NCBI GenBank assembly: GCA_963739395.1
Contig: CAVUAE010000001.1
Location: 1,302,001-1,366,000, forward strand
Direction of reading: 5' to 3'
Source of the DNA: RBG-13-51-18 sp963739395
Lineage (GTDB): Bacteria; Chloroflexota; Dehalococcoidia; Dehalococcoidales; RBG-16-60-22
Length of the DNA: 64,000 bases
The position numbers and the translations under genes were made by a program. Numbering within the stretch: the stretch's first letter is position 1; each line of letters opens with the position of its first letter. The notes below the pieces were generated by a model, which saw only the letters and a program-made list of their open reading frames with translations, was not told the DNA's origin and did not search any database. Positions 32,905 through 42,103 of this stretch are shown here, piece by piece.

Positions 32905-33927
32905 TTAATCTTCTTTTTTCGCCGATTTCTTTTTACCTTTGGGTTTAGTTTCTTCTTCCTCTTCTTCTGCGGCTTTTTCTTCAGCTTTTTCTTCGGTTTT
33001 TGGCGTTAGTGATAGACCTATCGACGTCAGGCGGTCTTCGATTTCCTGGTAAGATTTCTGACCGAAATTACGTAGCTTTAACAACTCTTTAGGTCCCTTG
33101 GCGATAAGCTCGCCGACGGTAGCTATATTGCTGCGTCTTAAGCAGTTCATCGTGCGTACCGAGAGGTCTAACTGGTCAACCGGCATATTATATTTTTCAT
33201 CGGGGATGGAGAGACGTATAAGCCTTTCTTCATCCTTCATTTGAGAAATTTTGATGTATTCTACAAACGGATTGAGTTGTTCGATGAGGATGCTGGCAGC
33301 GCGGCTGATGGCATCAACGGGCAGCATGGTTCCATCCGTCCAAACATCCATGCGTAGTCGCTCCCGACTGGTTTCCCGTCCGAAGTGCATCGGCTCGACG
33401 GTGTAATTCACTTTGCGGATGGGCGTGAAAATAGCATCCGTCGGTATCGTGCCGACCGGCATGTTATCGGTAGATTCGGCAGGTCGGAAACCCGCCCCCA
33501 GTTCAACATCCATCTCGACATAGAGCTTGGCTTTCGAGCTATTAAGCGTAATCAGACACAGGTTCGGGTTAGTGATTTCGAAGTCGGTGGATGGTTTGAT
33601 GTCGGAAGCACAGACGCGACCCTCGCCTTCTTTTTCTAGAATCAACATGCCGCCGTGATCGGAAAGTGGCTTAAGTCTGATTTCCTTAACGTTTAGTAAA
33701 AATTCAATAACGTCCTCTTTAGCATGAGGGATAACCGTGAACTCATGCTGCACGCCGTCAATCCTTATTTGAGTTACGGCTGCTCCCGAAAGATAGCCGA
33801 GCAACACGCGGCGTAAGGAATTGCCGAGGGTAACACCAAATCCCTTCTCCAGCGGTTCGGCAACGAACCGCCCGAAATTTTCTGCTTGTTCGGTACATTC
33901 AATTTTTGGGACTAATAGTCCAGCCAA
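32905..33927 (-). CDS. rpoA: RNA polymerase alpha subunit
   Basis: The 340-residue product has the N-terminal assembly domain (FGRFVAEPLEKGFGVTLGNS, then LLGYLSGAAVTQIRIDGV) and the C-terminal DNA- and activator-contact domain (LDLSVRTMNCLRRSNIATVG, LLKLRNFGQKSYQEIEDRL). After about residue 310 a tail of about 30 residues is first acidic (a run of Glu) and then lysine-rich, beyond the usual end. It lies between rpsD and rplQ. Confidence 0.97.
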   Translation of the reverse strand: MAGLLVPKIECTEQAENFGRFVAEPLEKGFGVTLGNSLRRVLLGYLSGAAVTQIRIDGVQHEFTVIPHAKEDVIEFLLNVKEIRLKPLSDHGGMLILEKEGEGRVCASDIKPSTDFEITNPNLCLITLNSSKAKLYVEMDVELGAGFRPAESTDNMPVGTIPTDAIFTPIRKVNYTVEPMHFGRETSRERLRMDVWTDGTMLPVDAISRAASILIEQLNPFVEYIKISQMKDEERLIRLSIPDEKYNMPVDQLDLSVRTMNCLRRSNIATVGELIAKGPKELLKLRNFGQKSYQEIEDRLTSIGLSLTPKTEEKAEEKAAEEEEEETKPKGKKKSAKKED

Positions 33928-33950
33928 TGAACTACCTCCTTTTTACTATG

Positions 33951-34586
33951 CTACCGCGAGTAATACTCAATTACTGCCTTGCTGTCGAACTTGGCATCTA
34001 TCTGGTCGGGGGTGGGCAAGGTTATCACCTGACCGACCAAGTTTGTTTTATCCAGACTCAACCAGTTTAAAATGTCCTTAGCTCCAATCGATTCCGCTAA
34101 TATCTTGTAATATTCGGTCTTCTTGCTACCCTCACGCCAGCCAATGGTGTCGCCTTCTTTAACGAGCATGGAGGGGATGTCAACCCTCTTACCGTTAAGC
34201 AGGATATGACCGTGCTGAACTAATTGTCGCGCCTGCGAACGGGAATCGGCGAAACCCAGACGAAAGACCACGTTGTCCAGTCGCCTCTCCAGCAGAACGA
34301 GCAGGTTTTCACCGGTGATACCGGCCTGTTTCTCCGCCAATTCGAAAGTCTTGCGGAACTGGCGCTCTAAAATACCGTAGGTATAACGCGCTTTTTGTTT
34401 TTCGCGCAACTGTAAACCACGGTCGGAGAATCTCCGCCGTCGACTGCCCCGTCCGGCTGCCTGTCCTGGCGGTTTGGGGCGTTTATCAACGGCGCATTTG
34501 GGCGTGAAGCACCGCGCGCCTTTTAACATTAGCTTTTCGTTGTTCCGCCGACATAAGCGGCAAATTGCATCAATATATCTTGCCAT
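33951..34586 (-). CDS. rpsD: 30S ribosomal protein S4
   Basis: The 211-residue product is the zinc-type S4: Cys9, Cys12, Cys26 and Cys31 form the N-terminal metal site. The S4 RNA-binding domain carries RLDNVVFRLGFADSRSQARQ and LVQHGHILLNGKRVDIPS. S4 nucleates 30S assembly. It lies 11 bases after rpsK. Confidence 0.97.
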   Translation of the reverse strand: MARYIDAICRLCRRNNEKLMLKGARCFTPKCAVDKRPKPPGQAAGRGSRRRRFSDRGLQLREKQKARYTYGILERQFRKTFELAEKQAGITGENLLVLLERRLDNVVFRLGFADSRSQARQLVQHGHILLNGKRVDIPSMLVKEGDTIGWREGSKKTEYYKILAESIGAKDILNWLSLDKTNLVGQVITLPTPDQIDAKFDSKAVIEYYSR

Positions 34587-34597
34587 TTCTTCCCCTT

Positions 34598-34990
34598 TTA
34601 TACCCTTCTCCGTTTAGGAGGACGACAACCGGCATGCGGGATAGGTGTAACATCTTTAATGCCGGTAATATAAAGTCCTGCCCCCTGCAGGGAGCGTATC
34701 GCTGCCTCACGGCCGCTGCCAGGTCCTTGAACGTAGACTTCCACCTGCCGTAAACCATGCACCATAGCCTTACGAGCGGCATCGCGTGCCGCCATCTGGG
34801 CGGCATAAGGCGTGCCTTTACGTGAACCCTTAAACCCTGCCGTACCGGAACTACCCCATGCCAGCGCATTACCCTCCGGGTCAGTTAAAGTTACGATAGT
34901 ATTATTAAAACTTGATTGTACATAAGCCCTACCGGTGGGAACTGCTTTGCGTTCCCGCCTTCTGGTCTTAGCTTTCTTCTTCTGTGGCAC
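34598..34990 (-). CDS. rpsK: 30S ribosomal protein S11
   Basis: The 130-residue product shows AYVQSSFNNTIVTLTDPEGN, SSGTAGFKGSRKGTPYAAQ and the C-terminal DVTPIPHAGCRPPKRRRV, all typical of S11. It follows rpsM after 30 bases. Confidence 0.97.
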   Translation of the reverse strand: MPQKKKAKTRRRERKAVPTGRAYVQSSFNNTIVTLTDPEGNALAWGSSGTAGFKGSRKGTPYAAQMAARDAARKAMVHGLRQVEVYVQGPGSGREAAIRSLQGAGLYITGIKDVTPIPHAGCRPPKRRRV

Positions 34991-35020
34991 CCTAGCCTCC
35001 TTGTTCTGGTAAAATCAGGA

Positions 35021-35410
35021 TTAAGTCTTCGTCGCGCCGCGCTTCTGACCTCGGCCGGCGACCGTTTTACGTTGACCGCGCTTGGTTCGGGCATTGGTCC
35101 GCGTCTGTTGTCCTCTAGCCGGCAGACCATGACGATGTCTCGAACCGCGGTAGCTGCCTATTTCTATCAGGCGCTTAATATTGAAGTTTATCTCTTTTTT
35201 GAGTTCGCCTTCAACACGATATTGTTTATCGATAATTTCCCTTAGCTTATTGACTTCAACCTCGGTAAGGTCTTTAACCTTGGTATCCGGTGCAATACCT
35301 GCTTGCTTCAATATAATCTGGCTATTATTCGGACCGATGCCGTATATATATTGCAGCGAGACCCAGGCTTGCTTATTGACTGGTATATCTACTCCAGCTA
35401 CACGTGGCAT
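35021..35410 (-). CDS. rpsM: 30S ribosomal protein S13
   Basis: The 129-residue product starts MPRVAGVDIPVNKQAWVSLQ and has YIYGIGPNNSQIILKQAGI. The loop GSYRGSRHRHGLPARGQQTR and the basic tail contact tRNA and the 50S subunit. It follows rpmJ after 11 bases. Confidence 0.97.
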   Translation of the reverse strand: MPRVAGVDIPVNKQAWVSLQYIYGIGPNNSQIILKQAGIAPDTKVKDLTEVEVNKLREIIDKQYRVEGELKKEINFNIKRLIEIGSYRGSRHRHGLPARGQQTRTNARTKRGQRKTVAGRGQKRGATKT

Positions 35411-35421
35411 TTATTCCCTCC

Positions 35422-35535
35422 TTAACCCTGCCTCTGCTTATGTTTAGGATTTTCGCAGATAATTCTAACTACGCCACGTCGTTTCACGACTCGGCATTTT
35501 TCACATCTTACTTTTACAGAAGCTTTAACTTTCAT
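35422..35535 (-). CDS. rpmJ: 50S ribosomal protein L36
   Basis: This 37-residue gene starts MKVKASVKVRCEKCRVV and ends CENPKHKQRQG. Cys11, Cys14, Cys27 and His32 form the zinc site of the C+ form of L36. It lies 16 bases after infA and 11 before rpsM, the standard place. Confidence 0.96.
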   Translation of the reverse strand: MKVKASVKVRCEKCRVVKRRGVVRIICENPKHKQRQG

Positions 35536-35551
35536 AATCCATACCTTTTTC

Positions 35552-35770
35552 TTATTTTAAGCGGTAGGTGATTCTACCACGCTTGAGGTCATAAGGTGAA
35601 AGCTCGATTAGCACTTTATCGCCGGGTAGTACTCTGATGTAGTGCATCCTGATTTTACCCGAGATATGCGCCAGCACTTCGTGCTTGTTGGGAAGCTCCA
35701 CGCGGAACATAGCGTTGGGTAAAGCTTCGACAACAGTGCCCTCGACCTCAATGGCTTCTTTCTTAGTCAT
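35552..35770 (-). CDS. infA: Translation initiation factor IF-1
   Basis: The 72-residue product is a single OB-fold protein. EVEGTVVEALPNAMFRVEL, HISGKIRMHYIRVLPGDKV and ELSPYDLKRGRITYRLK match IF-1 along the whole length. It overlaps the end of map by eight bases. Confidence 0.97.
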   Translation of the reverse strand: MTKKEAIEVEGTVVEALPNAMFRVELPNKHEVLAHISGKIRMHYIRVLPGDKVLIELSPYDLKRGRITYRLK

Positions 35771-36554
35771 ATGTGCCCTTCGTCAACACCTCCGCTTGAT
35801 TATCATCGACAGCGATAGTATGTTCAAAATGCGCTGAAAGACTGCCGTCAGCTGTCAACACCGTCCACTGGTCATCCGCCACGCGGGTATGCCAGTTACC
35901 GGCGTTAAGCATCGGTTCTAACGCTAACGTCATTCCCTTTTTAAGCACTACACCGGCGCCTGCAGGCATGCCGTAGGGCGGCTCGATGTTATTAGGTATC
36001 TGCGGTTCTTCGTGCATCTTTCTGCCTATCCCATGTCCCGTGTATTCCCGCACCGTCGAAAATCCTCTGGATTCGGCGTGCCGTTGGATAGCGGCTGATA
36101 TATCGCCCAGTCTGGCGCCAGCCTTAGCGGCGGCGATGCCTTTTTCCAGCGACTCCCTGGTAGTTTCGATAAGCTGTTTCGCTTCCGGACTAACTTTTCC
36201 GACGGGCACGGTGACAGCCGCATCACCATGGAAACCTTGATATATCGCGCCGAAATCGAGTGAAACGATATCGCCCTCCTTGAGGACTCTATCGCCGGGA
36301 ATCCCGTGCACTATCTCGTCATTAATGGAGACGCAGATAGTCGCCGGGTAGCCACGATATCCTTTAAAAGAGGATTCGGCGCCACGTTTCTTTAGTTCGT
36401 TTATGGCTATCATATCCATATCTTTCGTTTTCATACCGGGTTTTATCTGGTCGGTTATAATTTTTATTATTTCTGCGACAATCTTACCGGATTGCCGCAT
36501 TTTAGCTATCTCCTCTGCCGACTTTATCTCGATACCCATTAGTTTATATTTCAC
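35763..36554 (-). CDS. map: Methionine aminopeptidase, type I
   Basis: The 263-residue product removes N-terminal methionine from new proteins. The metal-binding set is visible in SLDFGAIYQGFHGDAAVTV (two Asp), the His in YTGHGIGRKMHEEP, and the two Glu residues in LALEPML and HFEHTIAV. The frame opens with a GTG that overlaps the adk stop by one base, while an ATG five codons in (MGIEIKSAEEI) is the more usual N-terminus. Confidence 0.96.
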   Translation of the reverse strand: MKYKLMGIEIKSAEEIAKMRQSGKIVAEIIKIITDQIKPGMKTKDMDMIAINELKKRGAESSFKGYRGYPATICVSINDEIVHGIPGDRVLKEGDIVSLDFGAIYQGFHGDAAVTVPVGKVSPEAKQLIETTRESLEKGIAAAKAGARLGDISAAIQRHAESRGFSTVREYTGHGIGRKMHEEPQIPNNIEPPYGMPAGAGVVLKKGMTLALEPMLNAGNWHTRVADDQWTVLTADGSLSAHFEHTIAVDDNQAEVLTKGTYD

Positions 36555-37195
36555 TAGCTCAAGGCGGCCATGATTCTTTGATGTATCGTTTTCGGGCTGC
36601 CTTCGCTATTTACCTCCACCAGTTTGCCTGCCTTTTTATAATAATCAATTAGCGGAGACGTTTCTTTCTCGTATACCTTTAGCCGATTTTTAATCGTGGC
36701 TACGTTATCATCAGCGCGCTGGTACAACTCTCCACCGCAGCGGTCGCATGTGCCGGCAACCTTAGGCGGTGAACCCGTCTCATGATAAGGTGCCTGGCAC
36801 TCACGGCAAATCCAGCGTCCGCTAAGCCTTTTTAAAACCTCTGCCTCCGTTATTTTAATATTTACTACTTTATCAATCGCTCTGGATTGCTTTGCCAGAG
36901 CTTTATCCAATGCTTTCGCTTGTTCTATATTCCTGGGGAAGCCATCCAGTATCGCCCCTTTTTTACAATCTGGTTCAGCTAGCCTCTCCAATATCATTTG
37001 TATTGTTATTTCATTCGGGACTAATTGTCCCTTATCCATATAGACCTTGGCTTTTTTGCCAAGTTCTGTCTCCTGTTCGAGCGCCTTGCGGAATAGGTCG
37101 CCGGAAGCTACCTGTACCAGCCCCTTTTTCTCCGCCAACATCACTGCTTGTGTGCCTTTACCTGCCCCAGGAGCTCCTAGGAGTATAATATACAC
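36554..37195 (-). CDS. adk: Adenylate kinase
   Basis: The 213-residue product converts ATP and AMP to two ADP. The P-loop is GAPGAGKGT (7-15), and DGFPRN is the AMP-site motif. The LID carries a structural zinc site, Cys130, Cys133, Cys150 and Cys153, as in Gram-positive-type enzymes. It lies eight bases after secY. Confidence 0.97.
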   Translation of the reverse strand: MYIILLGAPGAGKGTQAVMLAEKKGLVQVASGDLFRKALEQETELGKKAKVYMDKGQLVPNEITIQMILERLAEPDCKKGAILDGFPRNIEQAKALDKALAKQSRAIDKVVNIKITEAEVLKRLSGRWICRECQAPYHETGSPPKVAGTCDRCGGELYQRADDNVATIKNRLKVYEKETSPLIDYYKKAGKLVEVNSEGSPKTIHQRIMAALS

Positions 37196-37203
37196 CCTCG
37201 TTC

Positions 37204-38514
37204 CTACTTAATAAAGCCTTCGTATCGCCGCATAACCAGTTGAGCCTCCAGCTGCTTCATGGTATCCAGCACAACGCCGACCACGATTAGCATACCCAAG
37301 CTGGATAGTTGGATTTGCGAAACACTGGTGACTGTACGTGCCAGGAATGGCATTATCGCCACGAAGGCTAAAAAGAGCGCCCCCGCCCAAGTAATCCTGT
37401 TAATTACGCTGGATAAATATTTAGCGGTATTGGGACCCGGCCGTATGCCCGGAATAAAACCGCCCTGTCTCTGCAAGGCGCCGGGCAGGTCTTGCTGCTG
37501 ATAAGTGATAATAGTATAAAAGAAAGTAAAACCTACCGATAAGATAAAATACATTATCCAATAAAACGCGCCTATAGGCAGGTCGGTGCTCGGACTGAAC
37601 CATTTAACGATGGTATCGGCGAAGCTCGGCGCATTAGCCTTGACAAAGTAACTGGCGACAATTCCAGGGAATAGCATTAACGACATCGAAAAGATTAGAG
37701 GTATCATGCCTGCAGAGTTAACACGGAGCGGGATATGAGTGGAACCCGCTTGACGATACATCCTGCCCCCGCGGAAAACACTCCGTGCGTATTGTACCGG
37801 CACACGGCGATGCGCTTCGGTAAAGATGACGATTAAGATGATCGTAGCCAGAACGATGATGATATATACCGCTAAGCCCATAGGATTGCCCTTGGCGAGG
37901 AAACCTTCACGGATTAGTTGTGGATAGCCAGCGACAATACCACCGAAGATTATTATCGAGATGCCGTTGCCGATACCGTATTCGGTAATGAGTTCGCCCA
38001 GCCAGACCAAGAACAACGTGCCGGCGATTAATGATATCACGATAGTGACGGTAAGCATCGGCGAAGTGGCGCTAACGGCGCCGCTACGCTGTAAAATTAT
38101 CAGCTGACCGTAACCTGAAAGACCTGCCAGTGGAACGGTCAACCAGTGTGTAATTAGGTTAATTTTATTCTTGCCGGATTCGCCTTCCTGTGACAGTTCC
38201 TGAAGTTTAGGAATAACCGGCACAAGAAGAATGATAATGATAGATGAGGTAATATAAGGATAAACGCCCATAGAAGCGACGCTAAACTGTCTCATAGCGC
38301 CGCCGCTGAATAGGTCCAGCATACCCAGCAGGGCATTGCTTTCAAAAAGAGTTTTAAGTTTATCGGGGTCCAAACCCGGCAGAGGCACATGACATATAAA
38401 ACGGAAGGCTATCAAAATACCAATGGTAATCAGTATCCTTTTCCGGAGGTCAGGCAAACTGAAAGCATCGAGCATTGCCTGGAGCAATCTAGGTCTATTT
38501 GACTTTTGTTGCAT
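37204..38514 (-). CDS. secY: Protein translocase subunit SecY
   Basis: The 436-residue product has ten membrane segments and forms the protein-conducting channel. GIMPYITSSI-like VYPYITSSIIIILLVPVIPK, NGISIIIFGGIVAGYP and RIPLRVNSAGMIPLIF-type HIPLRVNSAGMIPLIF are present, as is the C-terminal GGxLIVVG-like LSSLGMLIVVGVVLDT. It overlaps rplO by 20 bases. Confidence 0.97.
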   Translation of the reverse strand: MQQKSNRPRLLQAMLDAFSLPDLRKRILITIGILIAFRFICHVPLPGLDPDKLKTLFESNALLGMLDLFSGGAMRQFSVASMGVYPYITSSIIIILLVPVIPKLQELSQEGESGKNKINLITHWLTVPLAGLSGYGQLIILQRSGAVSATSPMLTVTIVISLIAGTLFLVWLGELITEYGIGNGISIIIFGGIVAGYPQLIREGFLAKGNPMGLAVYIIIVLATIILIVIFTEAHRRVPVQYARSVFRGGRMYRQAGSTHIPLRVNSAGMIPLIFSMSLMLFPGIVASYFVKANAPSFADTIVKWFSPSTDLPIGAFYWIMYFILSVGFTFFYTIITYQQQDLPGALQRQGGFIPGIRPGPNTAKYLSSVINRITWAGALFLAFVAIMPFLARTVTSVSQIQLSSLGMLIVVGVVLDTMKQLEAQLVMRRYEGFIK

Positions 38515-38965
38515 CCGTAACCTCCTCGACCTTTCCGCCGGCTGCTTCTATTTTAGCCTTAGCAGAATTAGAAATTTTGTCCACCTGAACGGTTATAGGA
38601 TGGTCAATCTCACCATCGGCCAGAATTTTTATCGGTCTGGCTAACGACTTGATAATCCCAGCTTCTAATAAATCTTTCGGTGTAACTTTGCTACCGGACT
38701 TGAATTTATTCAATTGGTCGATACTGACGAGACTGTATTCCGTCCGAAATATATTCGTAAAACCACGCAATTTTGGCAGACGCTTGATTAAACGCAGCTG
38801 CCCGCCCTCGAAACCGGGGATAGTTTTACCATTCCCTGCTCGCGCCTTTTGACCCTTGCAGCCGCGACCGGAGAAAGCACCGTGACCGCTGCCGGTGCCG
38901 CGTCCAACGCGTTTTCTGGCATGTCGCGAGCCGGCTGCTGGAGAAATTTTATTTTGTGTTACCAA
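38495..38965 (-). CDS. rplO: 50S ribosomal protein L15
   Basis: The 156-residue product has the glycine- and arginine-rich N-terminus RKRVGRGTGSGHGAFSGRG and GFEGGQLRLIKRLPKLRGF. The C-terminal part, from about residue 130, includes the family's IEAAGGKVEEV. It overlaps rpmD by 17 bases and secY by 20. Confidence 0.97.
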   Translation of the reverse strand: MVTQNKISPAAGSRHARKRVGRGTGSGHGAFSGRGCKGQKARAGNGKTIPGFEGGQLRLIKRLPKLRGFTNIFRTEYSLVSIDQLNKFKSGSKVTPKDLLEAGIIKSLARPIKILADGEIDHPITVQVDKISNSAKAKIEAAGGKVEEVTDATKVK

Positions 38966-39143
38966 GTTCTTCCTCCACTTTAACCAGGTGCCTTACTTTA
39001 TTAATCATACCACGCACCGAGTTTGAATCTTCAAAAACAACGCTTTGATGAAGTCGGTGAAATCCCAGCGTCTCCAGTGTTCTTCTCTGCCGTTCTTCAT
39101 AGCCTATACCGCTTTTAATTAAGGTTACGCGTATTTTAGCCAT
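38949..39143 (-). CDS. rpmD: 50S ribosomal protein L30
   Basis: The 64-residue product starts MAKIRVTLIKSGIGYEERQR and continues TLETLGFHRLHQSV. A longer frame exists, but the ATG at 39143 is preferred because CAAGGAGG precedes it at good distance and it gives the normal N-terminus. It overlaps the end of rpsE by eight bases. Confidence 0.95.
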   Translation of the reverse strand: MAKIRVTLIKSGIGYEERQRRTLETLGFHRLHQSVVFEDSNSVRGMINKVRHLVKVEEELGNTK

Positions 39144-39672
39144 TAGCAGTTGCCTCCTTGGCAGCAACTATCGTCCGGCGCCTCGCTAACTCTTCCTTCG
39201 GATTTCTTAATTCAGTTAGAGCGAGCATGGTTGCTCTGGCGACATTGATATGGTTAGAAGCGCCCAGCGATTTCGATAGGATATCTTTGACGCCGCAAGC
39301 TTCCAGTACGGCTCGCACACTCCCGCCGGCTATCACACCGGTACCCGGCACGGCTGGTTTTAACATTACCGTTGCCGCGCCAAAACTAACGGTAATTTCA
39401 TGCGGAATAGTGTTGCCTGCCAGAGGTACTTTTATCAAATTCTTTCTGGCTTGAGCGCCGCCTTTACTTATCGCGGTTGGCACCTCGTTAGCTTTGCCGA
39501 TGCCGAGGCCTACATGCCCCGCACCGTCGCCGGTAACCACCAGAGCGCTAAAACGTAGCCGCTTACCGCCCCTCATTACCTTAGCGACGCGATTTACATT
39601 AATAAGTTTGTCATTAAGATTTAGTTCGGTTCCATCAATCCGACTTAATGGTTGCTTCATCAGACCCGCCAT
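39136..39672 (-). CDS. rpsE: 30S ribosomal protein S5
   Basis: The 178-residue product has NRVAKVMRGGKRLRFSALVV and GDGAGHVGLGIGKANEVPTA, the S5 double-stranded-RNA-binding signatures, then GTGVIAGGSVRAVLEACGV. S5 acts in decoding accuracy and mRNA unwinding. It lies seven bases after rplR. Confidence 0.97.
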   Translation of the reverse strand: MAGLMKQPLSRIDGTELNLNDKLINVNRVAKVMRGGKRLRFSALVVTGDGAGHVGLGIGKANEVPTAISKGGAQARKNLIKVPLAGNTIPHEITVSFGAATVMLKPAVPGTGVIAGGSVRAVLEACGVKDILSKSLGASNHINVARATMLALTELRNPKEELARRRTIVAAKEATANG

Positions 39673-39679
39673 ACCTCTC

Positions 39680-40039
39680 TTAAAACTTTAGCCCACCCTT
39701 ACGGGCTGCTTCTGCCAGGGTTTTTATCCGCCCATGGTATTTAAATCCGCCGCGATCGAAGGCTACCTGACTAATTTTCTTTTCCACGGCGCGTTTCGCC
39801 AGCAATGTACCGACCATTTCTGCCTGACTGGTTTTCTTTTTCTTGGCTTCTTTAATCTCTGCATCAAGCGTAGAAGCGGCGGCTAGCGTTTGCCCCTGCG
39901 AATCATCGACTATCTGGGCATATATGTGATTCAGACTGCGATAGACGCAAAGTCGCGGCTTGTCTTTAGTACCGCTTATCTTTTCCCTGACTCGCTGGTG
40001 CCTTCTTAAACGTGCTTCTCTAGTGTAAGATTTTGTCAT
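39680..40039 (-). CDS. rplR: 50S ribosomal protein L18
   Basis: The 119-residue product binds 5S rRNA. It has RHQRVREKISGTKDKPRLCV, YRSLNHIYAQIVDDSQGQTL and the end VAFDRGGFKYHGRIKTLAEA. It overlaps rplF by one base. Confidence 0.97.
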   Translation of the reverse strand: MTKSYTREARLRRHQRVREKISGTKDKPRLCVYRSLNHIYAQIVDDSQGQTLAAASTLDAEIKEAKKKKTSQAEMVGTLLAKRAVEKKISQVAFDRGGFKYHGRIKTLAEAARKGGLKF

Positions 40040-40593
40040 TATTGTTGCCTGCCAACTACTTTGCCGGTCTTGCCCGGTTTAATGCGTACTCTTTCTCCCG
40101 TATACCTTATGCCCTTACCTTTATAATGGTCCGGGGGGCGAAGAGCGCGGATTTCCGCCGCCGTCTCCCCTACATCTTCCTTGTTTATGCTGCTGATTTT
40201 GATCTTGTTGGTCCCTTCCACAGCAAAGGTAATGCCTGGTATCGGTTTAACTTCCACCTGATGCGAAAAACCGAGACGCAGCATAAGCTTATCGCCGGTT
40301 TTTTCCGCCCGGTAGCCAACCCCCACAATTTCAAGTGTTTTTTCAAAACCTTTGGATACTCCCTCCACCATGTTTGCCAGCAGGGTGCGAACTAAACCGT
40401 GATAAGCCCGATGTTTATTATCATCACTGGGGCGGGTCACTACCAGGTTGTTGCCTTCCATGGCGATACCCATTTCCGCGGGAAACGACCGTGTAAGTTC
40501 CCCTTTGGGACCCTTAATGGTAACGCTATTTCCAGCTATATTCACCGTTACACCAGCTGGTATAGGTATCGGCAGTTTTCCTATTCTAGACAT
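40039..40593 (-). CDS. rplF: 50S ribosomal protein L6
   Basis: The 184-residue product starts MSRIGKLPIPIPAGVTVNIA and has the L6 signature PPDHYKGKGIRYTGERVRIK near the end. It sits close to the GTPase-factor site. It follows rpsH by 21 bases. Confidence 0.97.
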   Translation of the reverse strand: MSRIGKLPIPIPAGVTVNIAGNSVTIKGPKGELTRSFPAEMGIAMEGNNLVVTRPSDDNKHRAYHGLVRTLLANMVEGVSKGFEKTLEIVGVGYRAEKTGDKLMLRLGFSHQVEVKPIPGITFAVEGTNKIKISSINKEDVGETAAEIRALRPPDHYKGKGIRYTGERVRIKPGKTGKVVGRQQ

Positions 40594-40614
40594 TAATATT
40601 GCTCCATAATCGGT

Positions 40615-41007
40615 TTACCACACATAGCATAATAATTCTCCGCCGGATTTCTGATGCCAGGCTTGCTGTCCTGTCTTAAGACCTTGCGGCGTGGATAAAA
40701 TGGCAACGCCTAAGCCACCGTAAACGCGGGGTATTTCCCTTTTATGCACGTACACTCGCAGTCCCGGCTTACTCATACGCTTCATTCCGGAAATAGCCGG
40801 CTTGTTATTTTCTAAATACCGCAGCTGCACCTTAATCATCCGATGAGGCTTGCCTTTTACGATTTCGTAGTCGGCAATAAAGCCTTCATCCTTGAGGATT
40901 TTAGCAATAGCCACCTTTATCTTGGAGGCAGGCACTTGTACACTATCATGCCTGACCATGATGGCATTTCTTATTCGGGTTAGCATATCAGCGATTGGAT
41001 CTATCAC
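40615..41007 (-). CDS. rpsH: 30S ribosomal protein S8
   Basis: The product begins IDPIADMLTRIRNAIMVRH and ends GVAILSTPQGLKTGQQAWHQ followed by GGELLCYVW, as S8 does. The frame could open at a TTG (41025), but the GTG at 41007 gives the usual 130-residue length and has AGGTGA at good spacing. S8 is a key 16S rRNA binder and an autoregulator of the spc operon in other bacteria. Confidence 0.95.
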   Translation of the reverse strand: MIDPIADMLTRIRNAIMVRHDSVQVPASKIKVAIAKILKDEGFIADYEIVKGKPHRMIKVQLRYLENNKPAISGMKRMSKPGLRVYVHKREIPRVYGGLGVAILSTPQGLKTGQQAWHQKSGGELLCYVW

Positions 41008-41039
41008 TGTTACATCACCTACCAATCAGCATCGTTAGC

Positions 41040-41225
41040 TTACCAGCTAGATTTTCTTACTCCGGGCAACTGCGCCTCGAGAGCTAAATGCCGAAAACAA
41101 ATACGGCAGATGCCGAACTTTCGGATATAGGCGCGCGGTCGACCGCATATTTTACAGCGATTGTGCTTACGCACCTTGTATTTGGGCGTTCGCTGCGATT
41201 TTAATACCATTGCTTTCTTCGCCAT
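41040..41225 (-). CDS. rpsZ: 30S ribosomal protein S14 type Z
   Basis: The 61-residue product is the short zinc form of S14: Cys24 and Cys27 (CKIC) with Cys40 and Cys43 (CRIC) hold the metal. It ends LPGVRKSSW, as usual. It starts two bases after rplE. Confidence 0.97.
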   Translation of the reverse strand: MAKKAMVLKSQRTPKYKVRKHNRCKICGRPRAYIRKFGICRICFRHLALEAQLPGVRKSSW

Positions 41226-41227
41226 AG

Positions 41228-41779
41228 CTATTTCTCCCCATCCTTAGCAAAAGGCATACCGAGCAAACCAAGCAGGTTTTTACCGTCCTCGTCGCTCTTA
41301 GCCGTTGTGACAATCGATATTTCCATACCGCGTATTTTATCAACTTTATCGTACTCTATTTCCGGGAAGAGTATTTGCTCTTTAAGCCCGAGGGTATAGT
41401 TGCCGCGGCCATCAAAGGCATCCTGAGCAACACCCTGGAACTCATGCATACGGGGCAGTACGGCGTTGACCAGTTTATCGAAGAAAGCCCACATACGCTC
41501 TCCCCGCAGAGTTGCTTTTAGGCCGATGGGCATCCCTATCCTCAATTTAAAGTTGGCGATGGCTTTCTTGGAGCGGGTCGTTAGAACGTGCTGACCGGTA
41601 ATCGCCATCAGGTCTGCCTCCGCTGCTTCCAGCGCTTTAGCGTTGGAGATTGCTTCGCCCATGCCGATGTTCACGACGATTTTCTCCAGTCGCGGCACCT
41701 GCATGATATTTTTATACCCGCAGAGTTCCATCATGCGTGGTACTACTTCTTTGCGGTATTTATCCTTTAACCTTGCCAT
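41228..41779 (-). CDS. rplE: 50S ribosomal protein L5
   Basis: The 183-residue product binds 5S rRNA. Seen are QVPRLEKIVVNIGMGEAISN, KAIANFKLRIGMPIGLKATL, and the FPEIEYDKVDKIRGMEISIV block near the C-terminus. It abuts rplX. Confidence 0.97.
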   Translation of the reverse strand: MARLKDKYRKEVVPRMMELCGYKNIMQVPRLEKIVVNIGMGEAISNAKALEAAEADLMAITGQHVLTTRSKKAIANFKLRIGMPIGLKATLRGERMWAFFDKLVNAVLPRMHEFQGVAQDAFDGRGNYTLGLKEQILFPEIEYDKVDKIRGMEISIVTTAKSDEDGKNLLGLLGMPFAKDGEK

Positions 41780-42091
41780 TTACTCTACCACCTCACCGCA
41801 GTTGCGGCAGAATCTAACGTTCCGGCCATCTTCCAGCTTCTTCATGCCGAGGCGAGCTGGTTTATTACATTTACTGCAAAAATACATCACTTTAGAGACA
41901 TGCATCGGCTCTTCGATATCGATAATGCCAGCCTGTCGGGCAGCACCTCTGGCTTTTGAGTGCTTTTTCATAAAATTAATGCCTTCAATTATCAATTTCT
42001 GTGTCGCGGGATAGGCAAAACGCACTTTTGCTTTTTTACCTTTATCCTTTCCTGCGATAACCAGAACTGTATCGTCTTTTCTAATCTTCAT
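41780..42091 (-). CDS. rplX: 50S ribosomal protein L24
   Basis: The 103-residue product starts MKIRKDDTVLVIAGKDKGKK, the KOW motif of L24. The C-terminal part carries CSKC and CRNC, a four-cysteine ribbon as in many bacterial L24 proteins. It follows rplN by 12 bases. Confidence 0.97.
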   Translation of the reverse strand: MKIRKDDTVLVIAGKDKGKKAKVRFAYPATQKLIIEGINFMKKHSKARGAARQAGIIDIEEPMHVSKVMYFCSKCNKPARLGMKKLEDGRNVRFCRNCGEVVE

Positions 42092-42103
42092 AATTATCTG
42101 CCT